Assembly (NCBI GenBank): GCA_016124795.1
Contig: WGNB01000068.1
Location: 1-38,751 of the forward strand
Length of the DNA: 38,751 nt
Direction: 5' to 3'
DNA from: Rhodopseudomonas sp.
Lineage (GTDB): Bacteria > Pseudomonadota > Alphaproteobacteria > Rhizobiales > Xanthobacteraceae
The notes under the pieces were generated by a model. That model was not told the origin of the DNA. It saw only the letters and a program-made list of their open reading frames with translations, and did no database searches. A program made the position numbers and the translations under genes. Positions 23,299 to 32,248 of this stretch are shown piece by piece. Each line of letters starts with the position of its first letter. The first letter of the stretch is position 1.

Positions 23299-24063
23299 AT
23301 GGCGCGCGCGCATCAGACGGTTGTTACCGATCAATATGGCCCAAGGGCCATGGCTTACGTCGACAGTCAGGTTCACGCCACCGGCGGCGACCTCGACGCT
23401 TTGGCGGCGATCGTCGAAAGGGAGCGTCCGCATAATGCAATCGATCTCGGCTGCGGCGGCGGTCACGTCGCCTATCGTCTGGCGGAATATGCCGGGCGCG
23501 TGACGGCCTGCGACCTGTCGGGCGAGATGCTGGCGGCGGTCGCGGCGACGGCGAAAGGCAAGGGGCTCGCCAATATCGAGACGGTCGAGGCGCCGGCCGA
23601 AGGCCTGCCGTTCGACGACGGCGCGTTCGACTTTCTGGCCTGTCGTTATTCGGCGCATCACTGGTCCGATGTCGACGTCGGCTTGCGGCAGGCGCGGCGC
23701 GTGCTGCGAGACGGCGCGCCGGCGGTGTTCATCGATGCTTGTTCGCCGGGTCGGCCGTTGCTCGACAGCCATTTGCAGGCGGTCGAGTTGCTGCGCGACA
23801 CCTCGCACGGCCGCAATTATTCGGTCGCCGAATGGGTGACGAAGCTGACGGCGGCCGGCTTCACCGTCAAGGCGCTGCGGACGTGGCAACTGCGCATGGA
23901 CTATCCGGTCTGGATCGCGCGGATGCGGACGCCCGACGTCAACGCGCAGGCCATCCGCGCCTTGCAGATGGCGGCGTCAGCGGCGGTGCGCGATCATTTC
24001 GCCATCGAGGACGATGGGTCGTTCATGCTCGACATCATGATGGCCGAGACGCTCGCGGCTTAG
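23299..24063 (+). CDS. Class I SAM-dependent methyltransferase (Methyltransf_11)
   Basis: A 254-residue UbiE/SmtA-like small-molecule methyltransferase. SAM motif I is AIDLGCGGGHVAYRLAEY, the acidic end of strand 2 is VTACDLSGEMLAAV, motif II AEGLPFDDGAFDFLACRYSAHHW and motif III LRQARRVLRDGAPAVFIDAC. The C-terminal 100 residues probably bind substrate. ATG 23299 has CGGAG about 7 bases upstream; a TTG at 23293 is less likely. It is divergent from the XRE regulator, the likely controller. Substrate unknown. Confidence 0.88.
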   Translation: MARAHQTVVTDQYGPRAMAYVDSQVHATGGDLDALAAIVERERPHNAIDLGCGGGHVAYRLAEYAGRVTACDLSGEMLAAVAATAKGKGLANIETVEAPAEGLPFDDGAFDFLACRYSAHHWSDVDVGLRQARRVLRDGAPAVFIDACSPGRPLLDSHLQAVELLRDTSHGRNYSVAEWVTKLTAAGFTVKALRTWQLRMDYPVWIARMRTPDVNAQAIRALQMAASAAVRDHFAIEDDGSFMLDIMMAETLAA

Positions 24064-24105
24064 CGGGACTCCCGCGGCCATGACGGTCTTTGCAGGGAGC
24101 ATCCG

Positions 24106-24351
24106 TTGAAAGTGATCGCCAGTATTCACGATGCCGATGCGCGGCGCTGCATCGACATTCTACAGCGGCCGGACGGCAGCCTGAGCTATCGCGAATTCCG
24201 GCGCGATCCGGAGGACGGCGGTCGCTGGTTTCCGACCGGCGATGTCTCGCATCGCCATTTCGCGACGGAGGCCGCGTTGCAGGACGACGCGGTTGGGGCC
24301 ATCGCCTGGCTGGCCGATGCGCCAGCCTGGCGCCGGCGTCTCACGGCATGA
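24106..24351 (+). CDS. Small conserved hypothetical protein
   Basis: An 81-residue soluble protein starting at a TTG with GGGAG 6 bases before it, 42 bases after the methyltransferase gene on the same strand. It contains IHDADARRCIDILQRPDGSLSYREFRRDPEDGGRWFP and an Ala/Trp-rich C-terminus (AIAWLADAPAWRRRL). No motif I can name. Codon use matches its neighbours, and it probably shares the methyltransferase transcript. Its last 11 bases overlap the end of the convergent epimerase gene. Confidence 0.65.
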   Translation: MKVIASIHDADARRCIDILQRPDGSLSYREFRRDPEDGGRWFPTGDVSHRHFATEAALQDDAVGAIAWLADAPAWRRRLTA

Positions 24352-25393
24352 CCGATGCGTAGTGCCCGACGTTTTGCGTCAGCGCGTCGAGCGCGGCCAT
24401 GCGGTACTGATATTGATAGCATCGCGTCAGCTTGCTGCCGTCGACAACGACAGGATATGAATAGTGCCGCCAGGCGCCGGGCGAGGTCGGAATGCGGCCA
24501 CGGCTGAGGTGCCAGGCGAGAAAGAACGCCAGCCGTACCAGTTGCGGCGGGACGCAGAGCCGGCGTTTGCCAAAGGCGCGCGCCATGTCGGCGCCGCCGA
24601 TCGCGTCGCCCGGTGGGCAGGCGGTCAAATGATCGAAGGGCGCCGCCAGATCGCCGAAGGCCAGCAGCGCAACGATGTCGGTGATGTCGTCTTCGTGCAC
24701 GAATTGCCGGCTCCAGCGCGGCGTTACCGGCATCACCGACACCAGCAGCGTCACCAGGCGATGCGCCAGCTTGCCGCCCAACTGGCCCGACAGCGCCGAT
24801 TGCAGGCTGAATGTCGAGCGGCGGCTGCGACCGCGCGGCCCGGTAATCGCCGCCGGCCGCAACACGGCGACCGTGATCGCGTTGCCTTCCTGTTGGGCCT
24901 GTTGGAATTTTTCGGCGAGATAGATTTCGGCGGTGCGCTTCTCGTCGGCATAGGCGAAACCGTCGGCGCGCAATTCGTCGCTCTCGGTGAAGGCGCGTTC
25001 GCGGCTATTATCGGCACGCGCGCCATAGGGCGAGACGGACGAGAAGTGGATCAGGCGTTCGATCGAACCGGTGGCGAAGGCGAAGTCGATCACCCGGCGC
25101 GCGCCGTCGACATTCCAGGCATGACGCAACGCGGCCTGGCCGTAGATGTCCCTGATCTGCCAGGCGGCGTGGATGGCGATGTCGGGTTTCGCGGCGGCGA
25201 CCGCGTCCTGCCAGTCGTCATCGACGGTGTTCGCGGCGATCCAGCGGATCTTGCCGTTGCCACGCAGCAGGTCCGGCATCGCCGACTTGTCGAGCGCGAC
25301 GATCGCGCCGACGTCGTCACGCTGCGACAGCCGATCGCACAGCATGGCGCCGACGTAGCCGGCAGCCCCGGTGATGAAGATCGTGTGCGACAT
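24341..25393 (-). CDS. NAD-dependent epimerase/dehydratase (extended SDR)
   Basis: A 350-residue extended short-chain dehydrogenase. The Rossmann glycine motif is TGAAGYVG at residues 8-15, Asp at the end of strand 2 is in ALDKS, and the Ser-Tyr-Lys site is FSSVSP followed by YADEK. PAAITGPRGRSR is the usual substrate-loop start. It would act on a nucleotide-sugar or sterol/flavonoid-like alcohol with NAD(P); substrate not predictable. A C-terminal segment (GSKLTRCYQYQYRMAALDAL) is as in COG0451 members. ATG 25393 is well placed. No operon partner is obvious. Confidence 0.87.
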   Translation of the reverse strand: MSHTIFITGAAGYVGAMLCDRLSQRDDVGAIVALDKSAMPDLLRGNGKIRWIAANTVDDDWQDAVAAAKPDIAIHAAWQIRDIYGQAALRHAWNVDGARRVIDFAFATGSIERLIHFSSVSPYGARADNSRERAFTESDELRADGFAYADEKRTAEIYLAEKFQQAQQEGNAITVAVLRPAAITGPRGRSRRSTFSLQSALSGQLGGKLAHRLVTLLVSVMPVTPRWSRQFVHEDDITDIVALLAFGDLAAPFDHLTACPPGDAIGGADMARAFGKRRLCVPPQLVRLAFFLAWHLSRGRIPTSPGAWRHYSYPVVVDGSKLTRCYQYQYRMAALDALTQNVGHYASVMP

Positions 25394-25584
25394 CGAATCC
25401 GGTTTTGAAAGTCGCGGCGGAACGGTGGGCAGCGGGCCCGACCGGTGCGTGGGTTGTCAGGGCGGCAACGCTAGCGCCTGCGACGTTAAGTCCCGGTAAG
25501 GCGTTATGGTGAATGGACGGCAAACGCGCGTCGTCCGGGTTTGGACGTTATCGACGGAGTTCGTCCGGATCGGTCCTCATGGCG

Positions 25585-27465
25585 TTACAAGCCGCCAAGG
25601 CGGCGCAGTTTCTGACAGGCGCGGGGGTGGCCGGTCGAGCAAAGCGTACGGCAGGCGCTGGCGACATTGCCGCGGCACTGATTGCGTAATTGTTCGTGGC
25701 TCACTGACGGTCCGGTCGACCCCCGCGATCTGGAGGGGCTCTTGGGAGTTGTTCTGATGGCGACGCATCGATTGCCTTCGCGGCGGGTGCCGGAGCCGCA
25801 GACGAGTGGGCAGATCCGGCCCTTCTGGGCGGCGACGGCATCAAGCGCGCCTACGCTCGGCGCATCGGCATCGAGATGAGCTTTGGCATATTTGTCGAAT
25901 TCGGCGAGTGCATGCCGCGCCGATGTATCCCAGACCCCTGTGTCGTCGCCGGGGTCGCAGCCGACGTCGCGCAAATGAATCTTGAGCAGCCGGATGAGAT
26001 CGGCTGGATTTGAATAAAGCGAATTGGCCGTGGGTCTGGTGGCCGGCGAGGCCAGTGTCGCGACCTGTTGTGGCGGCGCCGAGGCGGGCGTAGCGGCCTG
26101 ATGTGCCAGTTGTTGGGCCGCTTCACGCGCTGCCTTCTCGGCGACTTCGCGTGCGGTCTTGGCCGCGATGTCGCTGGCGATCTTCTCGACTGCGGCCTGT
26201 GTCGCCTTGACCTCGGCATCGCGCCGGGCCTGGTCGAGCGCGGCGGCTTTCTGGGACGCGGCCTGTTCGGCCTTGAGTTCCTCGTCGCGGCGGGCCTTGT
26301 TGGCGGCAGCGATTTTGGCGGCCGTTTCCGCCTGTGCTTTGGCCGCGGCCTTGCTGCGGGCCTCGGCCTCGGCGCGGGCGCGTTCGGCAGCGGCTGCTGC
26401 CTTGGCCTTTGCCTCCGCTTCCGCCTTTGCCATGGCTTCAGCGGCGGCCTTCGCTTTGGCTTCTGCTTCGGCTTTGGTTTGAGCGACGGCGGCCGCTTTG
26501 GCGCGTTCATTGGCGACAATCTTCTCCCGCTCGGCTCGCGCCAGATCGGAAAAGTAGCCCGATGGATAGGTAGCTAAAAACGAATCCCAAGCCTTGATTG
26601 TGTCGATGCGTTCCGCCGCTTGAAAGTGTTGCCGTAAGACGACGTCCGGGCTGGGGCCGGGCGGGCCGCCGAAATAAAAATCGCCTCGGATCGGCGAACT
26701 GGAAACCCATGGCTGCTGTTCGCCGCCCGTGGCGGCGGAAACCTGCAGCCCGACTTCGTTGAAGGTCCGGAATATATCAAGCCCGGGACGAGGCAGAACT
26801 TTGGTCAGAGCTGTCGTGAATGGACTGTGATCGCCCTTGCCGTCGAGCGCGACATTGCCGGGTTGGGTCGAGAATGAAATCAAGGTCCCTTCCGGCGCCT
26901 GCATTTGCGCAAGCCCCCCACTGATGGCGCGCAGCCCCCGGCCGGAGAAGGGATTGTTTCGGCAGGCGTCGAGGATAACGATGTTCAGCTTGGTCCCCGC
27001 GCTTTCCATCTGCCGCAGCACCAAGCCGACATCGAGCATCTGAAAATCGACGTCGGCTTCCTTGCGCGGATTGGCGCTGACCGGGACCAGATAGTTGTGG
27101 CCTTTGATCTGCAGGCCGTGACCCGCGTAATAGAACAAGGCGACGTCGGCGTTTTGCGCCGCGTTGCCGAAGTCCATCACCGCCTGGTCGAACGCATCTT
27201 TGTCGAGATTGAGTTGAGCGCCTTGCCCGATAAATGTGAAGCCGAGGCCCTTCAGGGTTTTGACGACCAGCTCGGCGTCATTCGCCGGGTTCGGCAAATG
27301 CGCGACATGGCGATAGTCGGAATTTCCAACCACAAGCGCTATTCGTTTCGCTGTCGCCGCGGCGCAATCGTTAGTGAAAGCGGCATAACACGCGATTGCG
27401 GTTGACGCCGCGACGAGCAGGCGGCGCACCGTCCCAGGTGCGAAATGCCTGCGCAATTCTGTCAT
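25585..27465 (-). CDS. Exported caspase-like (peptidase C14) protein with coiled coil
   Basis: About 626 residues. A signal peptide (basic start, hydrophobic RRLLVAASTAIACYAAF, cleavage near residue 37) leads to a caspase fold: RIALVVGNSDYRHVAHLPNPANDAELV, the catalytic His at about 116 in YYAGHGLQ, and Cys at about 168 in ILDACRNNPF. Both catalytic residues are present. Residues about 310-480 are an Ala/Lys/Glu-rich coiled coil. A segment like a peptidoglycan-binding helix bundle (LIRLLKIHLRDVGCDPGDDTGVWD) and a Cys-rich tail follow. It probably acts in the periplasm. I chose ATG 27465 because the signal peptide begins there. Divergent from a DUF4384 gene. Confidence 0.9.
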   Translation of the reverse strand: MTELRRHFAPGTVRRLLVAASTAIACYAAFTNDCAAATAKRIALVVGNSDYRHVAHLPNPANDAELVVKTLKGLGFTFIGQGAQLNLDKDAFDQAVMDFGNAAQNADVALFYYAGHGLQIKGHNYLVPVSANPRKEADVDFQMLDVGLVLRQMESAGTKLNIVILDACRNNPFSGRGLRAISGGLAQMQAPEGTLISFSTQPGNVALDGKGDHSPFTTALTKVLPRPGLDIFRTFNEVGLQVSAATGGEQQPWVSSSPIRGDFYFGGPPGPSPDVVLRQHFQAAERIDTIKAWDSFLATYPSGYFSDLARAEREKIVANERAKAAAVAQTKAEAEAKAKAAAEAMAKAEAEAKAKAAAAAERARAEAEARSKAAAKAQAETAAKIAAANKARRDEELKAEQAASQKAAALDQARRDAEVKATQAAVEKIASDIAAKTAREVAEKAAREAAQQLAHQAATPASAPPQQVATLASPATRPTANSLYSNPADLIRLLKIHLRDVGCDPGDDTGVWDTSARHALAEFDKYAKAHLDADAPSVGALDAVAAQKGRICPLVCGSGTRREGNRCVAIRTTPKSPSRSRGSTGPSVSHEQLRNQCRGNVASACRTLCSTGHPRACQKLRRLGGL

Positions 27466-27689
27466 GGGAGCGACCGAGACATTGTAGCGACTAGCAACCC
27501 GAGAACAGTGTTGTCCGGAAATGTTCGAACGGCAGGAATCTGGTTCGACATAACGATAAAATAAATTTACCGGTTTTCGAAGCGTTTTTTTGTGACTATC
27601 ATCAACCCGCTTGAGCGTCATTTCGGAAGATTTTCCGACTCGCGGTGGATTGTCCTGCTTTGATTCCTCCGAACTGGAATTTGGGCGGC

Positions 27690-27717
27690 GCGAAATTTCA
27701 GTAATCTGAAATTTCGC
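27690..27717. promoter_or_regulatory. Perfect 12-bp inverted repeat, possible operator
   Basis: GCGAAATTTCAG and CTGAAATTTCGC flank TAAT, giving a perfect 28-base dyad in the 326-base gap between the caspase-like gene and the DUF4384 gene. It lies 74 bases before the DUF4384 ATG and has no U-run, so it looks more like a binding site than a terminator. The rest of the gap (27466-27689) is AT-richer than its surroundings and contains AACGATAAAATAAATTTACC, a plausible promoter zone. Confidence 0.5.
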
Positions 27718-27791
27718 CGATGGGTCAGTAAAGGTGAATCCAGGTACGGCACGATTTCGTTGCGAGACGAAAGTTCAAAGGGAGACATGCA

Positions 27792-28403
27792 ATGGAGAAG
27801 GCGGCGGGAGTGAAGTTGGCTTTTCTTGGCGCGGCGCTTTGCCTGGCAACGGCGACCGTTGCGCTGGCCCAGTCCGCTGATAATGGCCCCACACGCGATG
27901 CCAGGCCGGAACAGCGGTCCTGGTATTCCGAAGTCTCGAAATACTTCAGCGCCAAGGACAGCGACATTCACGTAAGCGTTTCGGCTGACAAGCACGTCTA
28001 TAAGATCGGCGACGCCATGCGCTTGTCGGTCGAGGTTGACAAGCCGGCCTACGTCTATGTTTTCGATATCGGCACGAGCGGTCACACCACGCTTTTGTTT
28101 CCCAACAAATTTCATGAGAACGCGCGCCTGAAGCCTGGTGCAAAAATATCAATACCGGGTGAAAAGGACGACTGGTCGATCACCGTGGATGGACCTGTCG
28201 GCGCCGACTACGTCATCGCGCTTGCGACAAGTCGAAAGATGAGTAAGCAGGCGACGGAACGGATGCGGGCACAACTGAAAGGCGGCGCCACGTTTGCCAC
28301 GATCAAGAGGCCGGCGCGGGAGGTAGTGCGCGATCTCGTGGTGACACATGGCAAAGTTGAGCGCGGTCAAAGCACCGCTATTTTGCACATTGTCCGTGGT
28401 TAG
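27792..28403 (+). CDS. Exported DUF4384 protein
   Basis: A 203-residue protein. The signal peptide MEKAAGVKLAFLGAALCL...ALA is followed by QSADN, with cleavage near 26. The mature part is a DUF4384 domain: VYKIGDAMRLSVEVDKPAYVYVFDIGTSG, TTLLFPN, and DWSITVDGPVGADYVIALATS. The family has a beta-sandwich fold of unknown role and is often fused or adjacent to caspase-like proteins, as here. It lacks catalytic motifs. AGGGAGA lies just before the ATG. Divergent from the caspase-like gene, with a palindrome between them. Confidence 0.9.
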   Translation: MEKAAGVKLAFLGAALCLATATVALAQSADNGPTRDARPEQRSWYSEVSKYFSAKDSDIHVSVSADKHVYKIGDAMRLSVEVDKPAYVYVFDIGTSGHTTLLFPNKFHENARLKPGAKISIPGEKDDWSITVDGPVGADYVIALATSRKMSKQATERMRAQLKGGATFATIKRPAREVVRDLVVTHGKVERGQSTAILHIVRG

Positions 28404-28554
28404 TCGTCTTTGGGAGCGGGCGATTCGGGCAGAATCCGCTGTCGGATCGCGTGTGACTTAAAAGGAAATGCCTGGGCGTTTGGCCGGCCGGCTTGGCTGT
28501 AATGAACTGAACTCAGTCGCCACGGAAAACTCATCCTAAAAAGACACGTCAAAG

Positions 28555-28584
28555 AAAAAGGGCGCTCCCGTGCGGGAAGCGCCC
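28555..28584 (-). terminator. Rho-independent terminator of glnBA
   Basis: On the minus strand GGGCGCTTCCC pairs with GGGAGCGCCC around GCAC, followed by TTTTT. It lies about 34 bases after the glnA stop. Confidence 0.88.
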
Positions 28585-28617
28585 TTCGTCGTCGTGCGTT
28601 GTTTCGGTCGGCGGGCG

Positions 28618-30027
28618 TCAGCCCGAGTAATACATCTCGAATTCGACCGGATGCGGCGTGTGCTCGAAGCGGATCACTTCCGTCATCTTGAGTTCGATGT
28701 AGCTGTCGATGAAATCGTCATCGAACACGCCGCCGGCTTTCAGGAAGTCGCGATCCTTGTCGAGATTCTCCAGGGCTTCGCGCAGGCTGCCGCAGACGGT
28801 CGGGATCTGCTTGAGTTCGGCCGGCGGCAGATCGTAGAGATCCTTGTCCATCGGGTCGCCGGGGTGCAGCTTGTTCTTGATGCCGTCGAGGCCGGCCATC
28901 AACAGCGCCGAGAAGGCGAGATACGGATTGGCCAGCGGATCGGGGAAACGGACCTCGACGCGCTTGGCTTTCGGGCTCTCGGTGTAGGGGATGCGGCACG
29001 ACGCCGAACGGTTGCGTGCCGAGTAGGCGAGCAGCACCGGCGCTTCGAAGCCCGGCACCAGACGCTTGTAGGAGTTGGTCGACGGGTTGGTGAAAGCGTT
29101 GATCGCCTTGGCGTGCTTGATGACGCCTGCGATGTAGCTCAGGCACATGTCCGAGAGGCCGGCATATTTGTCGCCGGCGAACATCGGCTTGCCGTCCTTC
29201 CAGATCGACTGGTGGCAGTGCATGCCCGAACCGTTGTCGCCATAGACCGGCTTGGGCATGAAGGTGGCGGTCTTGCCGTAGATCTGGGCGACCTGGTGGA
29301 TGCAGTATTTATAGATCTGCAGGTGGTCGGCCATATAGGTCATCGGCGAGAACTTGAGGCCGAGTTCGTGCTGGGCCGAGGCCACTTCGTGGTGGTGCTT
29401 CTCGACCTTGGCTCCCATGCGGGCCATGGCGCCGAGCATTTCCGAGCGCATGTCCTGCGCCGAATCCTGCGGCGGCACCGGGAAGTAGCCCTTCTTGGTG
29501 CCGATGCGGTGGCCGAGATTGCCGCCTTCGTAGTCGGTGTCGGAATTGATCGGCAGTTCGATCGAGTCGAGCTTGAAGCCGGTGCTGTAGGGGTTGGCGG
29601 CGTACTTGACGTCGTCGAACACGAAGAACTCGGCTTCGGGGCCGAAGTAGATGGTGTCGCCCAGGCCCATCGACTTGACCAGCGCTTCGGCCTTCTTGGC
29701 CATCGAACGCGGGTCGCGATTATAGGGCTCGCCGGTGGTCGGCTCGAGCACGTCGCAGACCAGCACCAGCGTGGTCTCGGCGAAGAACGGGTCGATGCAG
29801 GCGGTCGCCGGGTCCGGCATCAGGTTCATGTCGGATTCGTTGATCGCCTTCCAACCGGCGATGGAGGAACCGTCGAATGCCTGACCTTCGGCAAAGGTAT
29901 CTTCTTCGATCATTCCGACGTCGAAAGTGACGTGCTGCCACTTGCCGCGCGGGTCGGTGAAGCGGAAATCGACGTATTTAACGTCGTTATCCTTGATCAT
30001 CTTCATGACATTCTTGGCTGTCGTCAT
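28618..30027 (-). CDS. glnA: Glutamine synthetase type I
   Basis: A 469-residue dodecameric-type GSI that makes glutamine from glutamate, ammonia and ATP. Marks: [17 protein letters not shown], the latch [33 protein letters not shown], and the adenylylation loop [10 protein letters not shown] with Tyr 398, the target of GlnE. It lies 55 bases after glnB and forms the usual glnBA operon. It ends in its own terminator. A second synthetase (glnII) occurs 8 kb away. Regulation by reversible adenylylation is expected from the intact Tyr. Confidence 0.98.
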   Translation of the reverse strand: MTTAKNVMKMIKDNDVKYVDFRFTDPRGKWQHVTFDVGMIEEDTFAEGQAFDGSSIAGWKAINESDMNLMPDPATACIDPFFAETTLVLVCDVLEPTTGEPYNRDPRSMAKKAEALVKSMGLGDTIYFGPEAEFFVFDDVKYAANPYSTGFKLDSIELPINSDTDYEGGNLGHRIGTKKGYFPVPPQDSAQDMRSEMLGAMARMGAKVEKHHHEVASAQHELGLKFSPMTYMADHLQIYKYCIHQVAQIYGKTATFMPKPVYGDNGSGMHCHQSIWKDGKPMFAGDKYAGLSDMCLSYIAGVIKHAKAINAFTNPSTNSYKRLVPGFEAPVLLAYSARNRSASCRIPYTESPKAKRVEVRFPDPLANPYLAFSALLMAGLDGIKNKLHPGDPMDKDLYDLPPAELKQIPTVCGSLREALENLDKDRDFLKAGGVFDDDFIDSYIELKMTEVIRFEHTPHPVEFEMYYSG

Positions 30028-30082
30028 GGGTAGCGGTTCCCCTTGTGGCTGGACTTATCCAGCGGGGACATTTGGCCAAGCG

Positions 30083-30544
<462 letters not shown>

Positions 30545-30748
30545 TCATGCCGCCACAATTTGCCCAAAACCCAAGCGCCAGCAATGGTTTGGTCCTTTGC
30601 GCGCCAGTCATGGGCAACACTGCCTAATGTTCGGTGCCTCGATAGTCATCAATCTGATTAAATTTTAGACGTATGCACAAGAAAATGTTGCGGCGCAGCG
30701 ACTTCTTACGATTTGTTCGGCGTCGGACGGATCGGTAGGCTGCCACCG

Positions 30749-32248
30749 ATGAACGAGCTTCTCACCCCATCGGAAATGGCGCAAGTCGACCGTCTTACAA
30801 TTGAAGGTGGTGTTGCCGGCATTGCGCTGATGGAGGCGGCCGGGACCGCGGTGGCCGACGCGGTCGGCGCCGTGCCGGCCGGCCGGCGAGTGGCGGTGGT
30901 CGCCGGGCCCGGCAATAATGGCGGCGACGGCTTCGTCGCGGCGCGGCTGTTGGCCGAGCGGGGTTATGACGTGCGGGTCTGTCTGGTGGGCGCGCCCGAG
31001 CGGCTCAAGGGCGACGCGGCGATGGCCTTCGATCGCTGGAGCGGGCCGACCGAAGCAGCCTCGCCGGCATCCTTAACCGGGGGCGACATCGTCGTCGATG
31101 CGCTGTTCGGCGCCGGGCTCGACCGAGATGTCGAAGGGGTGGGGGCCGCGATGATCCGGGCGATCAACGACAGCGGTGCGCCGGTGATCGCTGTCGATCT
31201 GCCAAGCGGTGTCAACGGTGCGACCGGCGCGGTCATGGGCGTGGCCGTCAAGGCCAGCCGTACCGTGACCTTCTTCCGGCGCAAGCCCGGTCACCTGTTA
31301 CTGCCGGGCCGGCTCCAGTGCGGCCCCGTCGACGTCGCCGATATCGGAATTCTGGCCGCTGTGCTGGCAAGCATCAGACCGCAAGCTTTCGCCAACGGTC
31401 CGGCGCTGTGGGGGCCACGCTTCCCGGTGCCGCGCGTGGATGGTCACAAATACGCCCGTGGTCATGCGGTGGTCTGTTCTGGCGGCCTGGCAAGCACCGG
31501 TGCTGCCCGGCTTGCGGCGCGCGGTGCGCTGCGGGCCGGCGCGGGTCTTGCCACCATCGCCAGCCCGCGTGCCGCGCTGATGGTCAACGCCGCGGCCAGT
31601 CTGGCGGTGATGGTGCGGCCCGTCGATGGCGCCGCCGAGTTGTCGGCCTTTCTCGCCGACACGCGCCATAACGCGGTGGTGCTGGGGCCGGGGGGCGGCG
31701 TCGGCGAGCTAACGCGAGAGGTGGTGCTGGCGGCCCTGTCGAGCGCGGCGGCGGTTGTGCTCGATGCCGACGCACTGACCAGCTTTGCCGACCGGCCCGA
31801 GGCTCTGTTCGCGGCGCTGACCGGGCGCGCGGCGGGCGCAGTTCTGACGCCGCACGACGGTGAGTTCACTAGATTATTCAAGATATTGAGTAAAAACGAT
31901 AAAGTTTCATCTAAGCTGCAGAAGGTCCGGCTGGCGGCCCGTCTGAGTGGCGCGGTTGTGCTGCTCAAGGGCGCGGACACGGTGGTGGCTGCGCCCGATG
32001 GCCGAGCGTCGATCGCCGATAACGCACCGCCTTACCTGGCGACCGCCGGCGCCGGCGATGTCCTCGCCGGCATGATCGCCGGCCTGCTGGCGCAGCATAT
32101 GCCGGCCTTCGAAGCGGCCAGCGCCGCCGTCTGGCTGCATGGCGAGGCCGCCCGCGCTTTCGGGCCGGGTCTGATCGCCGAGGACCTGACCGAGGCGCTG
32201 CCGGCTGTTTATCGGCAATTATTCGCGACGTTAGACCGGGCCGGCTAG
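30749..32248 (+). CDS. nnrD: Bifunctional NAD(P)H-hydrate epimerase/dehydratase
   Basis: About 499 residues with two domains. The N-terminal YjeF_N epimerase (about 1-210) has VVAGPGNNGGDGFVAARLL and AVDLPSGVNGATG. The C-terminal ribokinase-like dehydratase has VLGPGGGVG, LDADALTSF, LTPHDGEFTRLF, LLKGADTVVAAPDG and ATAGAGDVLAGMIAG, where the GAGD holds the catalytic Asp. It repairs damaged NADHX and NADPHX. I chose ATG 30749; the TTG at 30713 adds residues not seen in the family. A short AT-rich codon run lies near 31866-31920 in the loop before VRLAARLSG. It ends sharing CTAG with the convergent oxidase gene. Confidence 0.95.
   Translation: MNELLTPSEMAQVDRLTIEGGVAGIALMEAAGTAVADAVGAVPAGRRVAVVAGPGNNGGDGFVAARLLAERGYDVRVCLVGAPERLKGDAAMAFDRWSGPTEAASPASLTGGDIVVDALFGAGLDRDVEGVGAAMIRAINDSGAPVIAVDLPSGVNGATGAVMGVAVKASRTVTFFRRKPGHLLLPGRLQCGPVDVADIGILAAVLASIRPQAFANGPALWGPRFPVPRVDGHKYARGHAVVCSGGLASTGAARLAARGALRAGAGLATIASPRAALMVNAAASLAVMVRPVDGAAELSAFLADTRHNAVVLGPGGGVGELTREVVLAALSSAAAVVLDADALTSFADRPEALFAALTGRAAGAVLTPHDGEFTRLFKILSKNDKVSSKLQKVRLAARLSGAVVLLKGADTVVAAPDGRASIADNAPPYLATAGAGDVLAGMIAGLLAQHMPAFEAASAAVWLHGEAARAFGPGLIAEDLTEALPAVYRQLFATLDRAG

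Noticed and set aside
28570-30033. 487-codon open frame antisense to glnA
   Set aside because: Long antisense frames are expected opposite high-GC genes; the composition (His/Arg/Val/Gly-rich) has no domain, and glnA is certain.
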